Shown here piece by piece: positions 9,614-20,783 of a DNA stretch of 64,000 nt (its first letter is position 1; every line of letters starts with the position of its first letter). This DNA is from Neckera pumila (taxonomy: Eukaryota; Streptophyta; Bryopsida; Hypnales; Neckeraceae), in NCBI GenBank assembly GCA_963969595.1, contig OZ018408.1:49663022-49727021 (forward strand). The letters are read 5' to 3'. The notes below the pieces were generated by a model. The model saw only the letters and a program-made list of their open reading frames with translations. It was not told where the DNA came from and searched no databases. Both the position numbers and the translations under genes were made by a program.

Positions 9614-11660
9614 CTACTTGGAAGCCAGATCACTTGGAGTCCTTGTAGCAATAGAAAGAATTGAAGATAAAGTAATTGCATCAAGTATAGTCAAGGGAAT
9701 GGTGCAGTTTGTCAAATTACCTTGGAAAATAGTGCTTCCAATCATGCTAGTGTTTGACACATTGTAAGTAGGTCCTGGACACAAAGCTCCATGAGAATGC
9801 ATGAGTTCAGTCACCTCATTAAGCATCCCTTTGTTCTTCCAAAAATCCTCATCACTCAAGTGCGACAACTCATTAGTAGCATAAAAAGTTGCAAGAGCAC
9901 AAATAGTTGTAGGAGCCTCATAATTCAATATTCCAACAAAATCAAATACTCCAACAAAATTAGTTATACTAAATCCTTTTGATGTAGAAACAATTTCCAA
10001 GTGATCAATAGAAGCCAAATCAAGACATTTAGGTACACTGATTGATGAGATATTGGTTATAAGAAATGTATTGGAATGCACGCATGACTATTTTGCCTTG
10101 ATCTATGTCATAACGCATGTAACCCTCCCTTGAAGTGTGGCCTATCATTTTCATCCCTAGTTCTGGAGGACCTTCCATTGCATTAAATCGGCATATAGTA
10201 GTCACCCGTGCACTTTTGTTTGTATAGTTACCATCATGCGCCACATGAAGAGGAGCTGCCATCATCTTTAGCCATTTTGTAATCATCTTTATGCTGATTC
10301 TCTTCTTTGCGTACCAGACGCCAGGCTCTTTGAGGTTGAGATTATTTTAATTGCTCGCTTGAAAAAAGGATGAGGAGGATTAGGATCCTTTTTGTTCTTC
10401 TTTGGCCAATGAGATATATATGTCTCAAAGGTCTCAACAAGATCTAGATGGTCACATATTATAGGCCGCCTCATTTTTTTTGGCTGGCAGTGCAACAAAT
10501 CAATTTTATGATTCTTTGTATCCCTCTTGTCAAGCCTCACATACTTTCCGTTGACATTGTCTTGGCAAATGGAGAAATCATAGTCTACTATGTTGTACAG
10601 TTTTGTTTACGTACGTGCACAAAAATTGTGTGTTACGTAGTACGCTATACAAAGCACACAATCCCTTCTATTGGTTTCAGCACATCATTGGCAATGCTAA
10701 AATTTATTGTCCCATCTCATATGTAAAAGGAGAAGTAATTTTTCTTTTATAGCCTGTTCCCGCTCTCACAGACCTCTTCACAGCAATTAAATAAGATATG
10801 CACACTTTTTTGAAGCAAGGATTGTCAATGATCAGGAACTTCTCTACCACTTCGTTGGTTCTCTTAGAATCGGCCTCCATTCCCCCTTCATAATCCATCC
10901 AATGGCACGCAATAGTGTGACCAAGGTTTCATAATGATAAGGTTTCCCATCCTTGCATTGCACCTCCAATATAAACTGAGAAAGCATGTCTACAAGTACC
11001 GGCAAGTAATGCACAAACATTTCTTCAATTGAATCCATGCAAAGACCACTGGTGACCTTCCTCTAATCTTCAAACCAATTCCTCACCCCAGCGCTCCATA
11101 TACAATAATTCTTGTGGCCCTCCCTTCTTCAATTCATCAACCCCTTCTTTATCAAGTTGTCAAAATCCACGTCGGAGTAGGTCAAATTCTTTGCTAGTGT
11201 TTGCGTGCTTGAAATCCTAGAAGAATGAACATTTTCAACACCATCATTAACCGGTTCTTGAAAGAAAATATTTTGTGTAGCATCGCTGAAAGTGTGAGTG
11301 CCATTTGTTTACTAGTCTAGTTCAACAACAGCATCATCAAAATCAAGAATGTCTTTAAGCGAGTTTCCAACCACATTATGAAATCCAGTATCAACAATAC
11401 GAAATATATCTTCAAAAGTGGATCATCTTAAGAAGCAACTCTAGGATTGGTTTGGTAGGCAGGAACATCAAAATCAATCTCTTTGTCTTCAATATCAGTT
11501 TCTTGTGCAAGATTTGTAGCAACAGAAACTACAATACACAAATTTGGCAATTTTGATACTGCCACAAATAGATGACGTTTCTTGAAATTAATACCTGACA
11601 ACGTCCGAGGTACGTTAGAAATGTCTTTTAGAACTCTATATGACGCATTCTCCATCATGA
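9614..11660 (-). pseudogene. Decayed Crypton/DUF3504-type tyrosine recombinase
   Basis: Pieces in changing frames on the minus strand line up in order with a tyrosine recombinase of the DUF3504 kind (Crypton transposons and the animal ZMYM/QRICH1/KIAA1958 proteins derived from them). From the N-terminus: RNWFED-stop-RK, then the SAM-like core FILEVQCKDGKPYHYETL (about 10950-11040), NPCFKKV (about 10820), VRLDKRDTKNHK (about 10500), a GVWYAKKRI segment (about 10300), and the catalytic end NYTNKSARVTTICRFNA...GHTSREGYMRYD (about 10090-10230). The usual HxxR histidine is Lys here (KSAR); the GH and the nucleophile-position Tyr remain. Several stops and frameshifts make it a pseudogene. A further open 155-codon stretch (9614-10081) follows the catalytic domain. 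Family recognition is strong; the exact borders are not. Confidence 0.75.
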
Positions 11661-13112
11661 AGTAGAAATCCTATCGCAAAAAGTAAATCCATAGCTACAA
11701 GCAACAACAATGCAACATCTTACTCAACACGAGACATGGTGAGCAAAAAAAACCCATGAATAAGCCCTTCTAGCTTTTCACGTAAGCAGTTGTAGGGTGA
11801 GGCCTATGGTTGCATACAGGGCAGAATCGGCCCTTTCCAACCCTTTAGACTCTAGTACAAAACTACCAAGCTTAGTAAGCTCTACCCCAACAAGGTGGTA
11901 ATGTTTCTTCAAAGATTCAACAATACTTGGCTACAGACATGGTTCTTTGGGGAATGTATTAACTTGGAGGTCAGATGGAGGCTCAATCCCTCAAAGATTG
12001 GGTCATTTAGTTATGCCAGACTTGAGAGGCTACTTGATTGCGTGTGTTGTTATGGTTACTTGGTGCCTTGTTTGGTTTGTTTGTTAGTAGTTTGAAAACG
12101 ATAAAAAATTCTTGCCGAGGCTTGTCTTTGGTTTGCTGTACTAGTTCCTTTGCAATAGAATTGTTCCAAGTATTTCTACAAATTGAGGCCATCGGAAGCC
12201 TCAGTTTGCATAACATGGTCTACAATTGACTCCCTTTTTCAAGGCTTTGATCAAACATACTTCCTATTCTAAGCATGAATTCAACTTGAAGGTTATCCGG
12301 TACTTTTAATTTATCAGTCAATTAAATCAAGAATACTCTTGCTATGTGATTGATTAGAAAGGCTTTCATAAAGAAGTAATTACCAGGCACTTTGTAATTA
12401 TTTAATGGGCTGATGGAAAATGGATGGAAAACTCTGATTAACTGAGTGTGCCTGTCCCGGACTCCCAAACCACACATTCCTTTTGTGTAAATGCTTATGT
12501 TGTTGTATTGAACAATCTCCATTCATAGCCCAGTGTGATAGCAATTCACTCTAGATAGCAATGCTGTAGTGATAAGTATCCAACTTGGGGGTGGTAAGGT
12601 TGGGATTTATTTTTTTTATTTTTTTATTTCTCTTAAACATAGAGTTTATTCCAAAATTGTGATAAGAACAAATAGCGGAAAGCCAAAGGTCTTGCCTTAG
12701 AGAAGGAAACTGCACACACTTAGACACCAGACAAAAGAAAAACCACTATAAGAAGATCCAAATGGATTTCTTCATGTTCTAGGAGATTGATATTTCTGAT
12801 TATTTTGTGACATTGGGAAAAATTTGAACCTCCAATGTGCCCGCTCCAGAGTCTCAAAAAAGGGCCCAAAAATTACTTATAATTCTAACAAATAAACCGC
12901 TAATTCCCTATTCTTGCCCACTCTTTGGGAGTTTGGGTTGAATGCAATCATGAAAGTCGTATTTGTGAGCAATTCTAATTGGATGAAGTTCTAGGTACTA
13001 GTATCAAATGTTGGACCATAAATTCTAGTTTAACCTATCTGCTCAGACAAAGTGAAGTACCCAAGATAGTGATCATTGAGTTTATTCTCATAATTCATCA
13101 ACGCCAAGGCTT
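11661..13112. other. AT-rich non-coding region
   Basis: No supported gene; the ORFs here are short and overlap on both strands. CACTATAAGAAGATCC near 12744 resembles a CACTA-type terminus, but no convincing partner was found. Confidence 0.4.
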
Positions 13113-14040
13113 TTAATCCCTAAAGTCCCATTGTCCCCTTGGGGGACAAATCAGGTTTTGGGCAGGTACCTACAGGCTCACTTTTTAGTGAAACTTTTTG
13201 AAACTTTTCTATAAGATAGGAAAACTAATTAGCTTTGTGGGAGTAAAATTTTTGTTTCAATTGGTGCCTAGGAGCAAACGTTATACCACAAAAAGCCTCA
13301 AACTGAATTTGGCGGGCAATACAAATTTTTTGCAAAAAGTCAAAATTAATTTTAATTTTCTTTTCTCTGAAACTTTATATTTTTGTCTACATGTGAAGCT
13401 TTGATTCATTTTATTTGGACTAATAATGAGCAAGTTATGGACAATCTTGTTTTTCGAGCAATCTAAGGATCTTTTTGAAAAAATAACTTGTAGGATTCAT
13501 TTTTGAAGGCAATTTTTACAATTTTTTACAATTTTTTCTTGAGAATGTTGTTTCTGCTTGCTAAAACAATCTCACCATTGGAATTATTGTATTTCAATCC
13601 CATCTGAGAGCTATTAACAATTTAGTTTTTTTTCAATCTTGGACTTATTTCTACTTAACAATTTTTTAAAGAATGAAAATCAAGTGTGTGTTTTTTGAAA
13701 TTTTTTTGGTTGATTTTCAACTTACATCTTCATCATAAAGAGTTTTTAATTCAAAGTCCATAATGCAAAAAAATTCCACAAATGGTGGTCAAAGTCATTT
13801 GAAATTGCAGGTCAATGTTCAAAAAAACTTTCTTTTTCAACTTTGAATGCTTATATCTTCCAATATGTACAATCAAACTTCATGACATTTTTACAACATG
13901 ATCTTTGACAAGTGAAGTACAAGATCCTATGGTTAGATTCTAAAAAAATGTTTTTTTTTGTGTTCTTGGATGAACGCAGCCAAAATGCCAATTTTGAGTG
14001 GTTTTTAACATAAAAATGGCCTTGGGAGTTTAGGAGTTAG
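13113..14040. mobile_element. TTAA-flanked piggyBac-like element (copy 2, inverted)
   Basis: The left end reads TTAATCCCTAAAGTCCCA and the right end GGGAGTTTAGGAGTTAG. The 928 bp length and the subterminal block around 13930 (reverse complement of the copy 1 block at 4569) match the element at 4463-5392, in opposite orientation. The right TTAA has decayed. No ORF of interest. Confidence 0.5.
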
Positions 14041-14519
14041 ACTTTTATTTTAGATTGCACATTTGTTTGTTGTTAGTATGAACTCAATCAAGAACATCCA
14101 ACTATGACCTATTTCAATGAGTATTGTGACTTTTAAAATAAATTATTTTTAAATAAAATAAAATATATGTAATTTATAAAATACTCAAAATAATATGTGT
14201 GTAAAATTCAAACTTAGAACTTTTTTTTTTCCTAAAAGTTATGCACAAAAAAGAGTGATGGATAATGCCAAGAAAATAGTTACTTTGATGTTTGATACTT
14301 AGAAAATAGTTAAACATGTTCTTGCTGACAAAATCCATCAAGATTGACATGACAAAAATATGTAGAAATTTGAAAAAACATGCTTTGTTTTAGACAGAAG
14401 TCTCCAAAAACATGGCCTAAAAAGTTGGGAAAAGCGTGCCATGCAGCCCCATATGGGGTTTTTTTTCACCGGACCCAAAGATGACGTGGCATGGTACACT
14501 GGCACCTAATGTCATCTTG

Positions 14520-14605
14520 TCTGAGAATATTAATATTGTTTTTAGTGACGTCAATTTAGACGTCTACAAGAATATTAATCTTGTCTTTAATAACATCAAC
14601 TTAGC
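14520..14605. repeat. Tandem duplication, about 46 bp
   Basis: Two copies of a block beginning GAATATTAAT and continuing through a TTTA(G/A)T(G/A)AC(G/A)TCAA stretch, differing at several bases. The small ORF across it is taken as chance. Confidence 0.55.
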
Positions 14606-14684
14606 ATCAAGACATTTTGAGACGTTTCCTTAGATTTTCAAACATTTTGCAACATCAACTTAGACATTAGCTTAGACATACGCC

Positions 14685-14865
14685 ATATATAGTACACTAT
14701 ATAAAATAATCCATACATAATATAATATACACATTATACTGTATACCATACACAATACATAATATATCATATATAATACACCATACATTGTACATCATAT
14801 ATATATATACAATACATTATATATCATATATTGTATACCATGCACAATACACCATATTGGCAACT
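14685..14865. repeat. AT/ACAT-rich simple-sequence tract
   Basis: Nearly pure alternation of ATAT, ATAC and CATA words including (AT)n near 14795. Low complexity, no coding potential. Confidence 0.7.
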
Positions 14866-16913
14866 TTATTGTAAGCCATTTATTGTAAGTATGTTGACAT
14901 GAGATGACAAGCTATATATACAATTGGACAGAATTTCAATTTATAGTTGAAGAGTTGCCTCATAGAATTTTGAGATGATAGCAATTTTTTTTCAAAACAA
15001 GCAAAGAAGAATTTGTGCTAGAAATATTGAACATGGCTATAATATGAAGATTGCACTTTCTTCTAATCCATTTGCAATCTAATTATTTATTTTGAAGCCT
15101 TCAATGGAGAATGGAATAAGTGTAGCACACAATGGAAGCAAGTGCAAAATCATTGATTTCTTTTTAGTATTCTTTGTTGTTTGGGAGAAAATATAAACAA
15201 TAACTGCAGCAAAAAAAGAATGTCATCTGCAACGTAGTCAAGAAATGAATCTTCAAAAGTCAACAATGAAATATATATTTTGATCTCAAATATTTGGGAG
15301 CATGGAAACACTTATTTATGAATAGTACATATGCTATAATGCATTATACTAATTTTTTAAAACTTGTTAATATAATTTGTGCTATATTGGACGTACAATG
15401 AAAAATGAAGTCATTCTACAGCTTTCCCATCCATCCATTTGAGGTTTTTGAGAAAGGATGCCAAGGAGTTTCCCATTCTTTGTATTTTTTACAAATGATA
15501 AACATTTTACTTCAACCCACAATAACTTTTAGCAACTTATGCACAATAAAACTAAAAACCCTTGCTGACGTTGCATGTTTGTGTTTTCTTAGATGTTGCT
15601 CAAAATGCGCCTATGTTTTTTTTGGTGTCTCCAAAAACATTCCCGTTGCACATGACATGAACTCGTTTGGCTTGTGACATCCACATGTTTTCTGGAACAT
15701 CCACTTCCTCCCATGGCCGCAATTCCATCTTTATGCTGGTGTTTTGAAAAACATATTTGTTTGATGTTAACATAAAAAAAAACGGGTGTTTTTTATAGTG
15801 AGATCCTCCTTTTAAACCATTTGCTTTTTTGGAAAAATAATTTCATTCTCTGCACTTGCACAAAGGTAGTGCACTTTGAACACATGTGGAAGATAAACAC
15901 TTTATTTATTTTTTCAATCTCTTCTTCAACTTGTGTAACTTTAGAAGAAGTCCTTATCTCCAAATTTTGACCTTCAAATTATTTTTCGGGTCAAAACTAG
16001 TATTCTCCTTCCCTCAAATGGCAAAGATAGACATCCACTTGAGATTTGTTTAAAAATAATAAACAAACTTGAAAAAATTGAACAAATTACTCAATATTTA
16101 AAACTACTATATATAATTTTATTTCAAATTTCATACAAAACTGACATATGATGCAAAAATTAGGAGCCATAAACCACCTATCAGCCAAGGGGACCAAAAA
16201 AATGACAAATATTTCTTGTAATCATCTATCTAGACATACATTATTTTATGTCCTCTATATTTGTATAAAGAGGGCTACCCTATGCACACATTACAAAAAA
16301 TACGGACCCACTGAAAGGCTGCGAGTTTTGTAGGGTACTTGACAAGCAAACAGCCTCAATGAGTTCAATGGTTTCAGTGAGTTGAGCTAGTCAAAATAGT
16401 GCCACATGGATTTTCAAGACCACATGCATCGGTGGTATTGGTCAATGGCGCGTGGGTCATCATGATCGTCATCACTCATGATTGTCATCATTGTGATCCA
16501 CAATACTATATCCAAGACTATGTCCTAGTTTTTTATAGAAAGAGATATGTCAAGGTTTTAATTTATAATAGATCTACCACAGTGGAAAAAAGAAAATAAT
16601 AATTGGCCATTTGTAAGGACTTCATGGCAAAGAAATTTTACCACAAGAATGAACTTGAAACCATCTTGTTCACAAGTACATTACAAAAAATTTGAACCCT
16701 CAAGAAGGCTTGTGATGATAAATGAACCAGTACTACATCCACAATCCCACCCCCAAACCCCACTACTTCTCCAACAATTAAATCCAAGTTAAATCTTTTT
16801 TTAATTTCCAACCTCCAATCCCAACCCCAAATCAAACCCTCCCCTCCCCTCCCCTCCTATTTGTAATTCCCAAGGAACAATTCACATGCAATTGATATGA
16901 AATATGTTGCTTA
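14866..16913. other. AT-rich non-coding region with a CACTA-like right terminus
   Basis: No supported gene. At 15780-15800 the sequence AACGGGTGTTTTTTATAGTG matches the right terminus type seen at 43683 (CTCGGTTTTCTTATAGTG) and the end of 52676-52848; the matching left end was not located. Two related 30 bp stretches starting ACATTACAAAAAAT lie near 16288 and 16679. Confidence 0.4.
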
Positions 16914-17170
16914 TATCCGTATCTATATCTATATCCGTATCTATATCTATATCTATATCCATATCTATATCTATATCTATATCCGTATCTATATCTATGT
17001 CTATATCCGTATCTATATCTATATCTATATCTGTTGTACATATATCCATATTCTATATTTGTATTTGCATCCATATCTGTCTTTTGATTTTTGTACCCGT
17101 TTTTGTATTTTGTATTTTATATTTGTATTTGTATCCTAGTTTGTATTTTTATTCTGTATTAAATTGGATC
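16914..17170. repeat. Hexanucleotide microsatellite (TATCTA/TATCCG)n
   Basis: About 20 units alternate TATCTA with TATCCG or TATCCA up to about 17030, grading into TATTTG/TTTGTA repeats to about 17170. It creates long spurious ORFs on both strands (Ile/Ser/Tyr repeats on plus, Tyr/Arg repeats on minus), which should not be annotated as genes. Confidence 0.9.
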
Positions 17171-18007
17171 AATGGTGATCAAGAGGGGGGAATTATATTT
17201 TAAGAGATCAAAGGCTCAGGATTTTTTCGGAAACAGGGTGTGTATTAATTTTTCAAAACCAAGATGTTTGCATCTTTTCACCTCATAGGCATAGTGTCAA
17301 ACCAATTCACATGATTCCATCCAATTGGATGGTCATGTATCACATTTTCCTCAAAAATTTGGAAAATTTATAAAGTTTGAAATATAATTTAGATAAACAA
17401 AAGATTGCACTATGTTTTATATACAACCGGGGGTTATAAATGTTGGAATGGTTGTACTACTAGTTCATCATGATGACAAAACTACATTGAATTAACACTT
17501 GTTTTTGGAGGCCACATTGACAACGTTTGGCCCTTAGATTTGGTGGATTCCTATGTAAATTATTGCTTGCTAATAATTTTTTTTCTAATCCCCTTTTAAC
17601 TTGTAAGCCCCCAAGTAGCCATAACATGGCCTAGAATTTTTCAAATCCTTGAAGGTCCTTCATATTGTACTAACTTTTAAATTTGTCAATTACAAAGAGA
17701 TATCAATACAAGTTATGAATAAGAATGTGTAATCCAATTGGCCATAGAATGTGGATTGTTTCATTACATAAAACAGGGCCTCTGGAAGACTGCTCCACAT
17801 CCCTTTGAGGACCTTGCAAAATGGATTTTCTATGGCCAAAAAAATGATTTTTCCCCTATTTCTACCCACCAGAACTTGCGGTGTTGGATGCTTGGCAGTG
17901 ATCCGAAAACCAATTTTAAAGAGTCAAAAAATTAAGGTGAAGGCACTCTAATGCACCTTAATCCTGATTTCTAATTAACTTAAGTTAGAGTCAAAAAGGA
18001 TTAAGCC
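17171..18007. other. AT-rich non-coding region
   Basis: No supported gene or clear repeat structure seen here. Confidence 0.4.
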
Positions 18008-18068
18008 AAATGAAGTGGCTTTTGAAGCTAGTTTTTTTAAACAACTAGCTTCAAAAGCCACTTCATTT
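18008..18068. repeat. Perfect 26 bp hairpin
   Basis: The left arm 18008-18033 (AAATGAAGTGGCTTTTGAAG...) is the exact reverse complement of 18043-18068, with a 9-base T/A-rich loop. It lies immediately left of the large fold-back element at 18073-18793. Confidence 0.85.
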
Positions 18069-18072
18069 TTTG

Positions 18073-18793
18073 GTGACTTAATGTAACTTCATTTGTTCAA
18101 TTGGCACTTGCCTAGTTTAGTGTGTTACAACATGTTGAGAGAAGCTCTTTGTACTAGTGGAGTTAGAGTAGGGGAGACAATGCATGTGGGATAGATAAAT
18201 TAGGAAGCAGAGGAGCTTGGATGTTCATTTTGAGGTAGAATCCCAAAATGGTGTAAAAATTGAAATTTCAAACCTCATTTAGACATTATAAAAAAAAGTT
18301 TGAAAAAAGTTTGAACTAAAAAAAGAGAGGGAATTATGCTACTTTTCATTTCCAAAAATCCATTTGAGGTTTTGAGCCTCCACTTAAGAGTCCAAGACAA
18401 ATTTGAAAGAAAGTTTGGAAGGGACATTTTTTGGGACATTTGTAAACACTCTCTTTCAAATTTGTCCATAACTTTTAGGTGGAGGCTCAAAACCTCAAAC
18501 AAATTTTAGAGATGAAAGGTAGTATAATTCCCTCATTTTTTTTAAATCAATTTTTTTTCAATTTTTTTTTCAACTATGCCTAAATGAGCTCTAAAATTTC
18601 AATTTTTACACCATTTTTGGATTCTACTTCAAAATGAGCGACCAAGCTCCATTTCTTCCAAATTCATATATCCTACATACATTGTCTCCTCTACACCTAC
18701 CCCACTAGTATAAAGAGCTTCTCCCCACAAGTCCTAACTCACCAAACTAAACAAGTGGCTTATTTGACACTTATGTTGTTTCAATTAAGTCAA
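18073..18793. mobile_element. Large fold-back element, copy 1
   Basis: About 720 bp in which the left half is a diverged reverse complement of the right half. Matched pairs run from outside inwards: GACTTAAT / ATTAAGTC, AGAAGCTCTTTGTACTAGTG / CACTAGTATAAAGAGCTTCT, GGAGACAATG / CATTGTCTCC, and an inner pair around TTTGAGGTTTTGAGCCTCCA / TGGAGGCTCAAAACCTCAAA. The centre is near 18410. A related fold-back of about 645 bp lies at 46292-46935, sharing the CTCATTTAG(G/A)CAT and TTTGTCCAT blocks. No transposase. The spurious ORF at 18275-18502 (minus) lies within it. Confidence 0.75.
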
Positions 18794-19010
18794 AATAAAT
18801 CCAATTGAGTCAAATTTTGTGGCTTGATTGAATTGAATTTGATGTAATTGAAACCATTGTCAATTAAGCAATTAAGAATCTTCAAGGAGATGTAAAGGTT
18901 AATAGATATAGTGGTCTGTATGTTTAAAAATAAATAAATAAAAATATTTTGTTTAGTCGTGAAAACAGTCATGGCTTGACTGTTTTTGCGAAATTCACAA
19001 AAGTTGACTA

Positions 19011-20288
19011 TTGTCGCGACCCAAATGACACCTCACAATACCAAACTGTCTTTGGCAAACCTTCACAACTTCACTTGAATCACAAACTACCTAATGCTGC
19101 ACATGCCAAGCACATACAAAATTAGTCTTCATTTCCAACTCATTTTGTTAAGGCCCAGTCACCGGAACTACTAATATGCACTCCACTCGTGGCACCTGGC
19201 ATGTCACTTGGTAACACGGGGTGGAACTTCCATCTCAATGTATAAGGACTTATGGTGGCACTAGTCACCACGGTCCTAACCGCCCTTGAGTGTCACCCCA
19301 CTCCGTACTAGCCCATCTTGCATTTGCTATTTTTTCCAACATGACTAACCGGGACTCACAACTTGGGACACATCAAGTGTGGCCTAGCAAGGAGCGGGAC
19401 TCCACCCAACCGGTACCTCGGGACACACGCACAAGTGTCCCATGGTGCCTTGGACCGGTGGTGAAGTCACAACCCTAAACCTTGAGTTCACCAGGACTCA
19501 CCAAGGCTCCAAGAGGGAGGGAGGAGGGAGACCAACCCCTCCTATAGTACTTTCTATGGCATTTGGCAGACCCTCCCCTTGTGGGTCGAAGGTACACCCC
19601 AAACCCACTTGGGTTTTGGAAGACCACCCATTTCCAACCCGAAATGGCCAAGTTTCATCACCGTTTGAACTCCCGAACTTCCAAACGGCGTAAGTTTGCG
19701 GTCAGAGCTCTAAATACCACATGCAAGCCCATTTTAGATATCTACTTGACAAGTAGATGCCAATGGACTCTTCACTCGTCCCATTTGGACAAGATCTCAC
19801 AAAGTTATGGCCTTCCAGAGATTCGGGTCCACCAGGGGAGGCGTCACGCCTTCACCACGGCCCTTCTCATGGCCATAACTTTTGGCTCATGGCTTAGAAC
19901 CTCGTAATGCTAGTCATTCTAGCTTCCTTGTGTTCATAGCTTTCCAATGATATGCTACATGCCATACTTCCTTGAGAGAGTCATTGAAAACCCTCACTCC
20001 TAGCCCTTAAGAGTCCCGGTCGCCACCGTGACATAGTCAACTTTGAATGTCCATAACTTTTAGCTCACAACTCCAAATCTTGTGTTCTAAGGACGGTTGG
20101 ATGCGTATTCTCAAGGGCTTTCCAAGAATATAAGACACTCTACCATATCTTACAAATCTAGGGCGATATTGCACAAGGAGGACCTTGGGGTGACTCCAAG
20201 GGGAGATAGGGGCATGACACTTTGGGCACCCCAAGGGGAGATAGGGGCATGACAACTGCTCACTTTGGCGCTTTTTGGGGAGTGTCAA
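19011..20288. mobile_element. Solo-LTR-like block
   Basis: A 1.28 kb GC-richer island begins TTGTCGCGACCC and ends GGGGAGTGTCAA, flanked on both sides by ACTA (19007-19010 and 20289-20292). TGTCGCGACCC-type starts are common in plant Ty3/gypsy LTRs. Inside are a TATA-like TGTATAAGG near 19240 and a 23 bp direct repeat (CCAAGGGGAGATAGGGGCAT) at about 20190-20252. There are no gag or pol sequences, so it fits a solo LTR. The 4 bp duplication is shorter than the usual 5 bp, so the ends may be off by a base. Confidence 0.5.
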
Positions 20289-20317
20289 ACTAGCTTGTTA
20301 ATAGCTTGGTATGTCAA

Positions 20318-20355
20318 TGTGGAGAAGCCCTCCAATGGCCTCAAATTTTCTCTAA
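20318..20355. repeat. Fragment of MITE family A terminus
   Basis: GCCCTCCAATGGCCTCAAAT followed by TTTCTCTAATG matches the right end of the element at 45498-45797. No second terminus was found. Confidence 0.45.
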
Positions 20356-20701
20356 TGATTACAACATTACAACCATTGGGATGGGAATTTTTCAATTTTA
20401 TAACTACATTTGTAACAATTTAGTATTTTAAATCATACTCTATCTCTTTCTACTTACTATTTTTCAAGCATGAATGTGAAGTATTTTTTGTTGAAATTTT
20501 TTATATGTATTCACTACTTATTTCTTCAATATATTATGGAGAATTGCAAGTTGTAGGATCTACACATTTTGGAGTAAAAAGTTTGAAAGATGAATCTAAC
20601 CATTTGTGAAGAATTGAAAATACTTCTTGAAATCCAAGTGACTTGATCTTGCAATTGGTAAGTTTTTTTATTCTAAAATTTTAGGAAGTTGCACTCTGCA
20701 A

Positions 20702-20783
20702 GTTAACCCCTAAAGGACCAAGTTTCGTTCAACGTACGCAAATTTGACTACACGGTCATGGGCTCCGTCCTTTAGGGGTTAAC
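20702..20783. mobile_element. Miniature TTAA/CCCCTAAAG palindromic element
   Basis: The left GTTAACCCCTAAAGGAC and right GTCCTTTAGGGGTTAAC are a perfect 17 bp inverted repeat around a 48 bp core. It is an 80 bp relative of the TTAA-flanked family (4463-5392, 13113-14040, 33512-34093). Confidence 0.65.

Noticed and set aside
16290..16720. CRISPR-like spacing of two ACATTACAAAAAAT repeats
   Set aside because: Only two diverged copies about 390 bp apart in a plant nuclear context; not an array.
16832..17203. Three 80-100 codon ORFs with Ile/Ser, Tyr/Ile and Tyr/Arg repeats
   Set aside because: They are translations of the (TATCTA/TATCCG)n microsatellite on both strands.
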